From Setomelanomma holmii (taxonomy: Eukaryota; Ascomycota; Dothideomycetes; Pleosporales; Phaeosphaeriaceae), in the NCBI GenBank assembly GCA_010015745.1, contig ML978171.1:1-64000 (forward strand): a stretch of DNA of 64,000 nt. Reading direction: 5' to 3'. This document shows, piece after piece, positions 11,101 to 24,018 of the stretch. Under the pieces are notes generated by a model. It saw only the letters and a program-made list of their open reading frames with translations. It did no database searches and was not told the origin of the DNA. The position numbers were made by a program, and so were the translations under genes. Each line of letters opens with the position of its first letter. Position 1 is the first letter of the stretch.

Positions 11101-12735
11101 TTAGACCATGTCATTATACTGCGACCAGACCTCATCTTCAGGACTGCGGTACTGTTCTTCTATGTCCAAATTGTGTATTGCATTTTCGAAGTACCGACTG
11201 TCTTCGACATAGCTATGCCGACGACCCGAGAGTGCAGGTACACTATCAAAGCTGAAATCCTCCTCAGGCTCAACGACGTCGTCGTTATCATCTCCTTCGC
11301 TGTCCATCGAACGGACTTCGTTTGTCCCGTCTGATTCCGAGCTGTCCGATTCGCGACGAATAGGAGCTGTGATGCTTAATAATTGACCTCGTATCGCGCT
11401 TTCTCTATTGGAACTCTGGTCGCGTGAATGCGGCCTAACATTACTAGAATGCCGGCTTCTTGGTAGAGTGGCTTGACTTATATCAATCGATGGGCGAGGA
11501 TGGCTGGCGGTCGGAAGTGTCCCAGAAAACGATGCTGTTGACCTCGAGTTCACGAGCTCTGAGGGACTCGACATTGAGTGATGTGAAATAAGAGGTGTAG
11601 GAAGAGCACCGGTAGCTAAAGCGAGACCGGAAACTGCTTGAGTTTGCTTGAGCTCACGTGGTGGAAGTTTTCTGCGTCGGTGCGCCTTTTTCGTCGAAGC
11701 GATAACGAGCTCGTCGGCCTCGAAGCCGTCTGCGACAATATGGCTACGGAGAGCACGACGGATCAAGGACCTTTTGGTAGCAGAATCCGGTCCCAGTATC
11801 GACAATGGATCTTTCAAGGACATCCCTCCTTTCGCACTGTTCTCCGAAAGTGGAAGATTGATGTGAGCAGATGCTTCCTTCATCGGCCTAGAAGCTCGCA
11901 ACAGTGTGACTCCCTGCTGAATTTTAGTATAGCAAAGGTGCGTGGCCGAAGTCACGAACTTGAGGGCACAGTCTCGCTCCCAAAGGTGCACGCATCTGGC
12001 TGTCTTCGATGGGATCGGCCTTCGTGATTGGGGTCACAAAGACATTATCCGCGTCCTAGCTACATTGTCAGCGTCTTGACGACGACCTAGTCCCAAGATC
12101 TGAATACTTCTTACGCTCGGACTGGGAAGGCCATCGGTTGTACTTGTTCTCAACAGTGCGAGACTTCGTACGCGTAGCCGCCTTTTCCGAGCGCTTGAAG
12201 GCTTCTGGGACTTGCCGCTGCCTCGCTGCACTTTCGTCGTCTGTAATTTCGTAACGTTGAGGTTAGATGGGATGGTGCTGGCAGCCGTCCGTGTGTTAGC
12301 ACAGTCTGATTCATTACATGACTCTTCCGTGCTGCCCATGTGCGGGTAGTCTCCATGTGGCAGCGAAATATTGGTCGGCGTGGGTGAGCGTGGTACATCA
12401 TACTCGAAATCTGGGTGTTTGGCCGAATTTGGGTGCGGATCGACTCCGACTTCTAGGCACACGACTTCGCGGACATGGTTTGAAGAGTCGGTGATATGCT
12501 CTTCTGAAAGGTCTCGCGATATCGACTCAGTCCGCTCATTGGTTTGAGAGAGTGAAGCAGCCGGCAGTACATGATCGAATGCTGGAACATCGTCCTCTGC
12601 TCTTGAAGCAGTCTGATCGACCCAAGGAACACGCCTCTTGAAGCGTGCAGGGCGCTCTGGTATGCCTTTCTCAACGACGCGCAGGAACGCCGCCAAACGC
12701 AGACGGCCGCCACAGAAATTGACATCGTCGTCCAT
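11101..12735 (-). CDS. Serine-rich, largely disordered hypothetical protein
   Basis: Two minus-strand open blocks appear to form one gene. The first runs from the ATG at 12735 to about 12044-12087; the second runs from about 11999-11995 to the stop at 11101. At least two splice pairs keep the frame: a donor GTCTTT at 12043 with an acceptor ending at 11996, or a donor GTCAAG at 12080 with an acceptor ending at 12000. The exact intron is therefore unsettled. The product is about 510-530 residues. The N-terminus has a conserved-looking block (RLRLAAFLRVVEKGIPERP, RFKRRVPWVD). The centre is basic (KPSSARKRRLRVRSLALL), then comes another ordered stretch (LKFVTSATHLCYTKIQQG), and the C-terminus is acidic and Ser-rich. 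I recognise no domain. It is transcribed divergently from YVC1, with only 248 bp between the start codons. Confidence 0.6.
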
Positions 12736-12983
12736 GGTCAGTGAAACATGTGTTAGTGGTGATCAAGGATGTTCATTCACTCGTGTATGCAGGTGGTGTG
12801 TGTGTGCTGAGGACGCGTGACGGAAGTGAGGATGGAAGGAGCGATGGCTGCTGCCAAGGAATGACGCGCGACAGCTCCACTTCACGAGTTACGCGCCACA
12901 TATCGATGGTTCCAAAGTTTTGCAACCTCGCGCGCCTGCTTCATATGGGAGGCAACTGGATTTTGCGATAGTATTCCTTAACT
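12736..12983. promoter_or_regulatory. Shared divergent promoter region (unknown gene / YVC1)
   Basis: 248 bp separate the ATG of the minus-strand unknown (12735) from the ATG of YVC1 (12984), so both promoters must lie in or overlap this stretch. No clear TATA box or named operator is visible. Confidence 0.45.
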
Positions 12984-15900
12984 ATGTCGCTTCCCTCAAC
13001 GCCCAGATGGCCCTCAGACGATGCCGGCGTGCCCAGGGTAGACGGCAAAGAGAGCTTTGGGGACTTGGTTGACAAGCTCAGCCAGCAAGCGACATGCTCT
13101 CCGTGAGGAGCGCGACGTATTGACGTGCAAGCAGATACTTCGAGCACACCATCCGCGTCCCATACACTTTCGAAGACTTCCGCAAGAGCCAGCAAGGACG
13201 TGCTTTGCAGCCGCTTGTAGTCTACCTTTCGACCCAAGTTCACCATCCCGCCCTCGTCTCGGCTCTTCTGTACGTTCAACGCACACTCTCTGGTTCCTTC
13301 GATGCGATCGTAGGGTCTTGAGGTCATTATCCAGGCGCTGACTAGGCTCAGAGCATTGAAGGGGCATTTCTCTGCTTTGGAAGAGACTAGCGACGAGCCC
13401 GGTGTGAATGAAGCCCGTGGCTATGCATGCGAACACGTCGCGTGGCAATTCCTGAGTAATTTGGCAGATAGAGAGGTCATTGACTTCCTCTTGCTTGAGC
13501 TACCAGCGGCGTCCTCACCCTCGAGCGACATTAACGACGAAGTAGAATCGGGCCTTCGAAGTCGCCAGCAAAATGGGACCAGCGATGCCCTGGCCAGCGA
13601 GCATACCCCTCTATTGTCTGGGTCTACGGGCGATTATTTCAGCTCTGGCAACGAGATGGCCGCCAATGCGCGCTTCAGCTCGTTGACAGACCAATGTGAA
13701 AATCTTAGCGCACTCGAAATTGCAGCTGTCTCTGGCGCAAAGAAGTTCCTGAGCCAGCGCCCTGTGCAGAAAATCATCAACGGCCTTTGGCGCGGGGACA
13801 TTGTGTTCTGGGAAACCCTCAGTGTAGATTCGGTGAAGAAGCCCAAGAAGTATAACCGCAGGTCGGCCGATCTGTTCTGTCGTCTGCGGGTACCGCTATA
13901 CCTGAAGGTCTTCGAGACCCTCTTCTTCGCGGTGTTCCTCGCCCTCTATTACGCCGTCCTTGTACACCGAGACTTCAGTCGAGTGACCATTGCAGAGATA
14001 TTCCTCTATGTCTGGATAGCCAGTTTCGCCTACGACGAGTTCGCCGACTGGATCGATGCTGGGCAAACAAGTTTCTACGCCTCGGACTTTTGGTGGACCT
14101 GGGACATTAGCATCGTCATCGTCGGCATGGTTTTCTGCATTCTGCGAATCGTCGGACTGTCCTCCGCAAGCAAAGATACCATCGACCTTGCCTACGATGT
14201 CCTCGGCCTGGAGGCTCTTTTCCTCATCCCTCGTATTTTCTCACTTTTGAGTCTGAATCGTTATTTTGGCACACTGGTGAGTCCATATGCCGAGCCTGCA
14301 CTCAGCCCTATTCCTCGATGCCGTGCGGTGCATACCTCATCAGAATCACGTATAGCTAACAGCAATTACAGATACCGTGTCTGAAGGAAATGGTTGGTCT
14401 CTTACATCGAACCATGTGCTTGTTGGACGATATTTACGATGATAGACCAAAGACTTCGTCAAATTCTTGTCTCTGGTCGTAATTCGTAAGTCCGCAATGC
14501 GTGCTGATGGGTTGACACAAACTGACTTTGCTGTTCTATCCTCAGTTTATCTTGGTACCATTCCCTGATGGCCCTGCAAAGACGACGCAACTGACGATGC
14601 CATGCCAAAGGTTTCTTGACAACTTTTGTGTTGCTCGCTCGAGACCAGTTCAAGCCAGCGGAGATGGTAACTCATTCTAGTTACGAAGCTGTATCTGCTA
14701 CTAACGGAGGTGTTACAGAGCTGGATCTTGATCAAGGTTTTCTTTGGGTACGTAGGCTGTGCTGCGGATGTGTGAAATTCTTCCTTAAGGCTAACATGAA
14801 TTAGGTCCAGTTATCTTGGATTTGGTAAGTGGTGGCGCTATTCATGCGCAGCAGACATCACTGCCACCATTCAGGCCTTGACCAAGAGCAGATATCGCAA
14901 AGGAAATGTACGTCTGTCCCTCCATTGTCATGCCAACCCACTGACCAAGACAGATCTCCATTCTTCGGCAAGTACACTCCACATCATTTACCGTCCACCA
15001 ACTACTAACAAAGTATCCTTAGGTCCGCCCATCATGGTGAGCAATCTAAAGCTGCAGCAACTGACAATCTGCTGATCGCTTGTCAAGCTCATCTTCGTTA
15101 GCCTCACGAATATCCTGCTAATTACAAGCTTGATCTCATTATTGAGCAATTCGCTAAGCAAGGTACGTGTGTATCAATGAGAATCCGTTGGCTCTCAATG
15201 CTCCCTTCCCAACTCAGCGCGTGCATGCCAAGCACGAGCCTGCAACGGCTCACGCTACCAACACTGCCTCATCTCAATGATGTCCCGTGCGGCCTCGTCA
15301 CATTGCATTTCTCTCGCTCATTGCCCTCGGTTTAAACCCGTCAGAGACTTCACAATCAACCTTGTCAAGATACCTGAGCATTGTGCGGCAGGCACACATG
15401 GCCGCATCGCACGCCACGCAGCACATCAGGGGCTTCTCACTTTCAATCTACAGTCATGGAGGATAGAGACTATGCTAATTAGTTGTGAAGGTTCTCGACC
15501 ATGCACGTGACGAGTACTTGTTCATGTGAGTAGTCGCCTCGTAAGGCATCTTGGCGTCTATTGTTGACCGCAGCAATTGCACAGATACTCGGTATATGTT
15601 CTTGAAGCCTCGTCTTCGAATCGACTGACGTATTTTCTCCCTCCCCTGGTGAGTACGCTGGATTTCTATTTTCGGGGTGTTGAAACAGGCATTAAGCGCC
15701 GGCCATCACAACCAGCCAACTACATAGCCTCAATGGTGGCAGGAGTGCTCCAAGTTCCAACCACTCGAGGTTGATATATCCTGAAGTGGATAATTTTCTG
15801 GTGGACGTCCTGGACTGGTGATTTTCTCGCTGCGTCACTGGTTAGCCTCATCTGCCGCTGAGGCTTTCAGAGCATTGGATCACCACGGACTTGCGGGATC

Positions 15901-16415
15901 TGTCCGATGTGCAAGACCACGGACCGAGATCAGCCCGAACATCACTTTGATGAAAGGTAAGGCTGACAGATGGCTAGAACCTCATCCCACTTTGCATTAG
16001 GCCATTGCGGCTAGTCCTTCCATCGGAGAGGCTAAGAAGCGCCCGCATCGTCCTTCTCAAGGCTACTCATATTCCCTTTGTGGCACTCATCTGGGCTTAC
16101 GAGCATATGGCCGATGCTCGCAAACGCGGCGCTGGTGTCAAGTCTTTCAGCGGACCCCAAACACCTCTGCCGTCAAAGAAGCCTCCCCGACTGGCTATCA
16201 ACACGCCGCGCCTACTGATGGCAGACTCACAAGCTGTGCCGAACTCGCCAGGGAAGACGCAGCATGCTAGTCGGCCTCGCACCAGAGTGGGGCCAACTGA
16301 GTCCGAGACCCAGCTCAAAACACTGGTACTGAAGCTTACAGCAAAGGTCGATGAACTCACGGCCATGGTATCACAGCTCCAAGAGCAGCGCGAAGCGATG
16401 ACAGCGGCCGCTTGA
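12984..16415 (+). CDS. YVC1: Vacuolar TRP-type calcium channel, YVC1-like
   Basis: This is the fungal TRP channel that releases Ca2+ from the vacuole. I reconstruct 17 exons: 12984-13084, 13135-13269, 13352-14276, 14372-14392, 14446-14485, 14546-14554, 14611-14666, 14719-14747, 14805-14824, 14892-14907, 14954-14967, 15023-15036, 15088-15162, 15491-15525, 15585-15648, 15934-15956 and 16001-16415. They sum to 1992 nt (663 residues) with every phase consistent. Exon 3 holds the cytosolic block GLWRGDIVFWETLSV and four membrane segments, including FLYVWIASFAYDEFADWI. The pore region (SWILIKVFFGSSYLGF) is spread over exons 8-10, and SLTNILLITSLISLL follows in exon 13. A C-terminal coiled coil (LVLKLTAKVDELTAMV) ends the protein. 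Introns 1 and 11 begin with GC (GCAAGC, GCAAGT). Intron 13 is 328 bp and intron 15 is 285 bp. The weakest call is exon 16, where family members are hydrophobic but this exon is not. Confidence 0.88.
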
Positions 16416-17280
16416 TGGCCGGCGCTTGCAGCCGCCGTCGAGGTACATGCTGCGCAGGGCCAATTTCACGAGTCCGGATAAAATGTAGGGAGATCCTGTT
16501 CACTCAAGTAAACGCAGTACTTCCGAGTTGACGCGCGTGCCAATGGGCTGTTGGTATCTTGAAAGATTCGCTACATCCGCGCCGTCTATCGAATGAATAA
16601 ACAAAAAGTCTTTGACGATTTGCCGCCGCCAAACACGTTATGTTCAATTTTACACGATTTGCAACAGGCCCGTCTATTACGGCAGGGATGTAACCACTCG
16701 CAGCGTTTGTCTGCACCTCACGCTGCGGCTGGCGCAAATCTGATTTGTGGTCGGGCCGCTCACTGCGTGGGCCGTTGCTCCCGAGAGCTTGGGTCAGTTT
16801 GAACTCCCCGGTCGACGCCACCATCCACCTTGTTGCAGGGGACGCCTGCATCATGCCCTGCGCTACGCTTCTTGCGCACACCCTGCCCATCTCTCCCCTC
16901 CGCGACAGACGGCCCCAGCCCCATGCAGCTAACTGGCGCCTGCCGCCTACGCGGCTCGAGCTCAGCATGTTCATGCTGTCCCTGTCTAGTACAATTTCTA
17001 AAGTCTGCCTCACAGTTCAAAAGCCCACTCTTCGAACGTACCGAATCAAGAAAACACTGCCGCAATTCTACAAATTGACGTCTGACTACTGCTCTGCTCA
17101 AATCATCTACGCGCTCCATCTCACAGATATAATCCGCGTCGAGACGCCCTGCAGCTTCTCCACCCAACATCACACATACGCCTTCGACGCCTTCGCCACC
17201 TTCACCTCATCCCTTCAGAGACACCTCAAGTCTTTGTACATCGTATTGGCATATACTCCTTCATTTCTCATTCTTTCAAG
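16416..17280. other. Upstream region of the C2H2 gene
   Basis: About 865 bp between YVC1 and the zinc-finger gene. ORFs on both strands overlap one another (for example 16745-17530 plus and 16504-17013 minus) and show no recognisable protein. The last 250 bp are pyrimidine-rich with few G residues, typical of fungal promoters and 5' leaders, so I read this as the promoter of the zinc-finger gene. Confidence 0.5.
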
Positions 17281-18436
17281 ATGCTGGGATATGCAGACCA
17301 GCCTACGCCTCCTTTCAACTCGCCATACCAACAGCATTCAACAAAAGGGTCATCACTACTTCAATCGCCGTATCCTTCACCAGTCCGGAACGACGCTCGA
17401 TCCGAGTTCACAGAGACTCAAGGCCTCGGACTCTACGACTATCAGACTTCTCTTCCAAACGGACTACCGCCATCGCCGCAGCCATCAGAGGGTTGGCACG
17501 GGCATATGTCGACCGGTGTTTCTCCACTGATGGGAGAGACGATTGCGGATCCCTGGACATCGGGAGCATTCGACCACCCAGTATCTCGTTCGCCATTGCC
17601 CTGGACTTCGGCACAAACTTCACCACGATCTTCTCTGTCCTCTTGTACGCGGGAGATGTCTGTCTTCTCTCACGACGGTTCGGAGCATGGCTTTCCCGTT
17701 AAGGTCGAATACTCAGGATGGGCTCCCGACATGCGATGGGGAGCAACCGAGGCAGTAAATATGAATGCGCTGTCCTCGCCACGACCGCCGCCCCTTATAG
17801 TTGCTCCCGAGCGGCTCAGTGCTGGCATGTTCTCTTACGACAACGGCTATGATGCCTCCTCAGTACAAAAGCTCGAGTCCAACCCGATGTACGATTACGA
17901 CAGTCGTGGCTTTGACCGAGCACCATCGGAAGAGAGCACCGGCAGCCTACGCTCCAAAGGTCACTCCTCCTACTCTTCTACCAGTGTGCCAAGGGAGCGC
18001 GCAAGGAATCGACGACATACCGACCCTGCCAACGCTGCTTTCCGCTGCCACTTGTGCCCTGACAAGGGTTTTGCGAGACGATACAACTACAATCAGCATA
18101 TGTTGACTCATGATGTCTCTCGCAGAAAAGATAACATCTGCACATATCCTGGCTGCGGGAGGGAGTTTGTTCGAAAGACGGATCTCGCACGACACGACCA
18201 GAGTGTCCATCAAAAGTCAAAGCCCTACAAGTGTGCGCGGTGCCCGTCCGTGTTCTCACGCAAGGACACGCTTCGCAGGTGAGCGCAACGATTGAAGTGC
18301 TTCTAGATCCCTCGCTAATTGAAAATGTAGACACGAGGAAGACGGCTGTCAACAACGCAACCAACTCCCTGTCACAGATCCAAAGATGCTACAACAGCTC
18401 CGAAACGACGGGTACCCGCCTGCAACAGGTTTATAG
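17281..18436 (+). CDS. C2H2 zinc-finger transcription factor
   Basis: Two exons, 17281-18278 and 18331-18436, with a 52-bp intron (GTGAGC...TAG) give 367 residues in phase. The first ~240 residues are Ser/Pro-rich and probably disordered, as in activation domains. Three zinc fingers follow from about residue 253: CHLCPDKGFARRYNYNQHML with TH; CTYPGCGREFVRKTDLARHD with a final H; and CARCPSVFSRKDTLRR, whose last ligands (HEEDGC) are encoded after the intron. A short tail rich in Gln and Asn ends the protein. The protein probably binds DNA in the nucleus; target genes cannot be read from sequence. The layout, with fingers at the extreme C-terminus after a long disordered head, is common among ascomycete developmental and stress regulators. 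I cannot assign a specific orthologue. Confidence 0.85.
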
Positions 18437-21400
18437 AATGGGCTGCACGCATATATATCACTTCAGGCTTGTTGAATCTTTGGGAGCATGCTGTTTGTAT
18501 ATTGTATATCGCCGTAGGTGTAATGTGCGGAGGATGACTTCAATGTCGGGCGGTACTTTGCATACTGGGTGTTCTGCAGCGCTGGGAGATCTTGCGCACA
18601 ATAGACTGGTTGACGGCGACGTATGAAGAGCATCAAGCAACATTATGATTTGGGTCACCCTGTTGTACGTTCAAAATTGTGACTGTAGAATATGAGCACT
18701 CGCTTCACACCGAACATGCACGCCTGATTTCGGCCAGATTCGATTTTCGATCTTCGCATGTCGGCATGGCTTGACAAGCGCCACCTAATCGATCCCTGGA
18801 TGCCGTTCACCGGTCCTGCCATAACGTCTTTTGTACTACTGTACCGCGCAGCGGTAGGGATCACACGGGGATCATTGCCGTTGCACAGGCCACGGAACCG
18901 CATGCGAGGAGGGTATGATTGCATGTGGCCTTTGCGCGAATTAACACGCGGGCGCCTAAATCCCTGCTCGCTGCATGCACTTCACATCCAGGTCGCGTGT
19001 GACTGGCTGACCACACGCTCTGCTACGGCACAGTGCTCCACATCTCGAATGGGCCAGTTTGTTGCAACTACACGCTCAATTCTCCTTTGCTGTCTATATT
19101 ACAGTCCCTTTTGTTCATGCCCCATGCTGCATCGGCGTTTGCGGCGAGGTCGACGTCGGCTGTTGCTTCGCTGAACCTGGGGCGATCAGGCAATGACTTG
19201 CATCGTAACCAGCAAACAACAGCACGGACAGCCCCGAAGCCTGCTGTCCCTTACCCTTTGCTGGTCAGAGTATTTCGTAGCGTCCTGGCGGGCGCTTAAT
19301 GCTTGGACCTGGTGTCACGTCTTATCTTGCGCGAGCCACGTCGGTTCGCTTGTCCTAGCACACATGCGATAGATGCACTAACCCTCTCACGTCACGGCTC
19401 CGCCAGACATCACCTTTGGGCCCTGATCATTTCCCGCTTCAGTCTCCTTTCATCGATGCACGTTGGATTTTGCATTATGTCGACTTCAGACCTGCATGTT
19501 CCCATGCCAATATCCTCCATGGCAGCCTAACGTACCAGGAATCTGGGTCAAATCACACCGGCAGCTACACGCTCAGTCGACAGCAAGACAGCATTGCGCT
19601 GCTTCAGACCCAACTCAAAGCGCACCATCCCCGAGGTATCCGCAAGGGGCAGTTGCTACGTCACCACGGAAAACAGCTTCTATGGTTTTGACGCCCCTAC
19701 ACCGTCACATGATCGCTCACGGTATGCGAGACAATCCCTGAGCCGATGGGCAATAATTCTGCTCCGAGTTAGGCTAGTGTCGCGCTCCCGGAATCGAGAC
19801 GGTTTGCCCTCCCAACGGCTGGGAAGATCGTTTCACTCAAATCGGGCCGGCTGATGTTGGAAAGCCAAGACCGTCAACTGAAACACTGCGCGGTCAATAG
19901 CATATGAAGTGGTGTGGATGTTCGCCGATGCATGTCGCCGACAGGTTCTTGCAAGGAGTTCCAGATTGCTTCCGTGGTAGCACACAGCAGTGCGGCTGCA
20001 AATGACATCTGCGCTCTACGGAGCTCTTACACAATGTCATTGGTGGACACAACTAACCTTTTTTGTGCGACACCTGCAAGTTGTCATCTACCCTCTAGCC
20101 GGTATCTGAGGCCACCTGAAGGCAGTTCGCAGCCTGAAGACCCTCTGCGATAATGCAGCCTGGCCCAGCCCAACGAAGTCATTTTCGAGAACGAACTTCG
20201 AATGGTGCCTATAGTTGCAGCTCGATCGAGTCATCAACAAGGCCATGTACAATATGGAAGTTGGCGCACAAGCTTCTCATCAGAGTACCAACAACCGGGA
20301 GAATTGTGGGATCATCTCCCGTGACATGGGTAGAAGGCACTGCGTCATGTTGTTCCTCTTTTATCCATTTGCAGTCAAGCTTTGAGACATAGGCAGCGAT
20401 GGACACGCAGATCTTTCAGAGAGTGAGACTAACTCTCCACGATGCGTCCTTGCGACTGAAATCAAGGGAAAGGGAGTCCGAGGTCAACAATCAAACTCAG
20501 TGCGCCATTCACACGATCGCCGGTAAGGTCCGTTCGGGGGGCAACGTAAGACTTTCCATGTTACACAGCGTCCGGATAAACGCCCTGCGGCACAGCTGAA
20601 TCGTCTCTGGCACATTTCACTGGTCCACCCCAGTGTTAATGTGTTGGGAGCTTATGGACTGTGGACCCAATGACAGTCCAGCAAAAAGGCAACTTCAACA
20701 ATCAGATCTCCTAGATCAACGCATTGAGCCGTGTCAGTGTCTCGAGTCCACTAAGTGGACAGAATGCGATTGCAGACGGAGACGCATCCGACCTTTGCGT
20801 CCGTTCGAGGAGTTCATACACTTCCAATCAGGCAGCCTCATCTTTCAAGGAGGAAGACAGCACGATAGCTCCCTTCATCCTAGATCGTTACGTACCCGCC
20901 TATTGCAGTGTATACTATTCGATAAGGTTGCTAGCCTCAGAGGTTCCGCATTGTGTTTTCAGGTTTCTGAAATCCGCACACATGGCGTTGGAGTCCAAAA
21001 GACCCGAACACCACGTGAGATTGATGGACACTGCATCGAAAAGCAAGGCGAGCCACGATAGTTCGTGCAAGCGCAGAAGCGCGTGTAGCATCTGCGAGCC
21101 GATCGGGAAGTCGCCAAAGCTCCCAGAGCAGCCGCGGTGCATGAGCCATAAGCGCTAGACGCTCGAGGCTGGTCCATGTGGACATGCGCAACCGCGACCG
21201 CGCGCGCGCCACAGACGCGATCTGCGCTAGCCTCGCCTAACTCGCGTGTTACCAAACCTTGAACTCACGTCCGCACTCCTAAGCGCCGGAGCCTACGCGC
21301 TACATAAGCTGCTCCCGCCCTTTATGCAGCGCACCCAACGATAATCGCGCGCTCGGACGATCTTGACAGTTACTTCATCCACTACAATGTGAGCTTCGTC

Positions 21401-24018
21401 GCGTTAAGAACGTCTTCGACTGACTTCGGTGGCTGACACCGCTTAGGCAATTCATCTCAGGTCCATAAAGATGGCAAGAACACCAATGCGCTCCTCGATA
21501 GCTAGTGGCTGAAAGCCTTACCTCAACGATTTCCGCCAACGCGTCATGTCGCTGCTGAGGAAGCTCATGTTTCCCTGCAGATCCACTCGGCTAATACTGA
21601 CAACGCCTGCCCTTTGCTATGGTGTCCTCGGACTCGCGAACTTGCAACGTCCAGGCGACGCTCCTGCAAATAATTCCGCCAAACGGAGTATCGCATCGCT
21701 TGCATGGTGAAGATTTGTCGCATGGCCGCACTGATCATGACTATCGACTGATATAGGCAGCTCGAAAGCTCGGTCGTACTTAGCGACAACAAGAGCGACG
21801 CTCATGTTGGCTCGAACCCGATCCAGAATGGGTTATTCGCGAATGTCGAAAATAGCAACTTTCAAGCGATCTCGAATCCACTTCCCTGATCCCCGACCAA
21901 CCGTGGCTCGCACGTTTACGCATGAATTGCGATGCAGCCAATACCCTCGGCTTGCGTGCCGGCATTTCGCTTGCATGCACCCAAAACCCGACATGATGAC
22001 CCTGGCAAGCCAGCGTTCAGCTGCATCTACATACGCCTACTTATTCTCGTTTCGGCCGGTGGCAGTTTGCACCTCGCGAAATCTTGCGAATGTCTACCAT
22101 CGGCATCTCCACTTCAGCAATCGAAAGACCTTGGTTGGACCCGCAATTTTCCACTTCGACGTCAGACTGCCACTACATGGTCGAATTATGTTATCGATAA
22201 TCACCTGAGTCAGCCTCACCACTTTACGAAGAGGAAGAAATCCGACCACCTGGTAAATGAGCCAATGTAGTTCATCTATGGCACGTTGTAGTCGGACTTG
22301 GCGGCGCAGTCATTGGCCATCTCGGAACGCTAGCATGGCACCCTGAACTTGGCATCTCACATAAACGAAGGATGGGTTCTCCAAGCTTGAGCTACGCGAA
22401 CGTTCGTCTTGTCGCTCAGACGAAATCTTTGACTTTTGCAAGTTCAGAGTGCGACTTCGTTTGGGAGGGAGACTGCGCCGAGACGGCAGAAGCCCGTGCC
22501 TCGAAAAGGCCAGCGAGCCGCAACCCCACATCCGGCAAGCGCGGCCCGCGGGGTCGGTAACACCCTGGGCATTGCCCAGTTGCGGTAAAGCTTTACTTTA
22601 CTCGATCTCAAATTTGTCAACACCGCGGACTTGAATCGTGGTTCATGGTCGCGTAGGATTCTCTCCAGCTACTTGGGAACAGAGCCTCGCACATCGTAGT
22701 CAATTAAGAAACACATTTGCGCCATGTGGCGCCCAAATGTACGAACACCGACAGTGGGTCATCGTTGCTACTGTGACGGGGCACTGCACGTGCTGAGCAT
22801 CCTCATGTCTGTCGCTTCAACACAAGTCAATCCTGATGAGCCACTGAAGAATCTAAGTCGCTGGCTCGTACATGTCAGCGTTCGGTGCTACGAGAGCTTT
22901 CGCATTATCAACACGTCCAACACTGATCAATGACGCAATTCATTCGCGAAAAGATAGCTTGGCATGTTCCCAGCTGAACACACCGCCCTACTGAGCTCAA
23001 GTCCCTACCGTTGGGTATGTGCAACTGTACCGAGTACGAAAACAGCCGACATCACGAATAATGCAACATTGAAGCATTCCAAATGCTGGAGTAAGGCCAC
23101 CACGTTCTTCCTTTCGCAGCATCGTGTTAAGCGCCGGGCGAATAGATCAGCATGTGTCCTGCATATTTTCCCAACAAGAACGCAGAATTATCTAGAAATG
23201 GAGAATTACGCGAGCAGACGAATGAGACTTTCTGGGATTCAAGGCAAATATACCAATCACGGAAGTGACGGAAGTGAGAGAGGTTGGCATCGTCCGAAGC
23301 GTGTCCGCTAATGGCCGCAAATTCACCAATTCTTCGGATGCAAGGTGCACCTAAGCTTTGCTGCAACTCTGCAACGACTCCCGAGGACTCCATCTGCTGA
23401 CACAGATTCTAGCGGAGTATATGCGCAGGTCTGGATGCAAGGATCCGCAAAAGATCAACACCTTGCAGCTGATTTCGAGTAGGCACGTCGAGCAAAGGCC
23501 AGTAATGCATAGTCAAATCCTGGTCGACACTTTGAGGCAACATGACCAGTGAACCAGGCGTCGCCTTTTGAGAAAATTCAAGGTTTCGTGGGCAAAGTTT
23601 TGCGCTTCAACGACTGCCTATGGCGGCACACTTTGCGCGCCAAATATTCGAAGGAAGCGATAGGCGCCGCGGAGTATTCCCAACACTCATATCCCATGAT
23701 TTCATACCACACCACGTCATTGAAGCGATCGAGACGATGGCTTGTTGGCTTGGTTAAGCTGTTGAACGTTCAAGGAGAGTTCTGTGCCGCGCGGGTGAGG
23801 CTTCTGCCTGCAGCGATTACAACCGCGTGACTCTTATCGAACGTGTGTAAGACAGCCTTGTTGTACACATGTCGAGGCTATCATGATTCCAAGTCATGTG
23901 AAGACTTTCGAGTTTGCCAGTGGCGTGTGAATGGGAAAAGTAATCGCGCTTGGCTTACACTCTAAGCGCGCTTTCCGCCCCCACTGCCCACTCATCTACC
24001 TACAACACATACAAAGCA
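18437..24018. other. 5.6-kb region with no convincing gene
   Basis: Base composition is near 50% GC, not the AT-rich state left by heavy repeat-induced mutation, yet no ORF exceeds ~145 codons and none matches a family I know. Two overlapping plus-strand ORFs (20633-21061 and 20724-21158) are in different frames with no splice logic joining them. On the minus strand, pieces around 23550-22800 (for example DQDLTMHYWPLLDVPTRNQL and LLQHLECFNVALFVMSAVFV) read somewhat like protein but are cut by stops, so a very old gene remnant is possible. No LTRs, terminal repeats or tRNA boxes were seen by eye. Confidence 0.4.

Noticed and set aside
16745..17530. 261-codon plus-strand ORF before the zinc-finger gene
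   Set aside because: It overlaps the start of the zinc-finger CDS in another frame, and its composition (Ser/Thr/Pro/His) reflects a pyrimidine-rich promoter.
20633..21158. Two overlapping plus-strand ORFs of about 143 codons
   Set aside because: They are in different frames, show no domain, and no splice sites link them to neighbours; minus-strand ORFs of equal quality overlap them.
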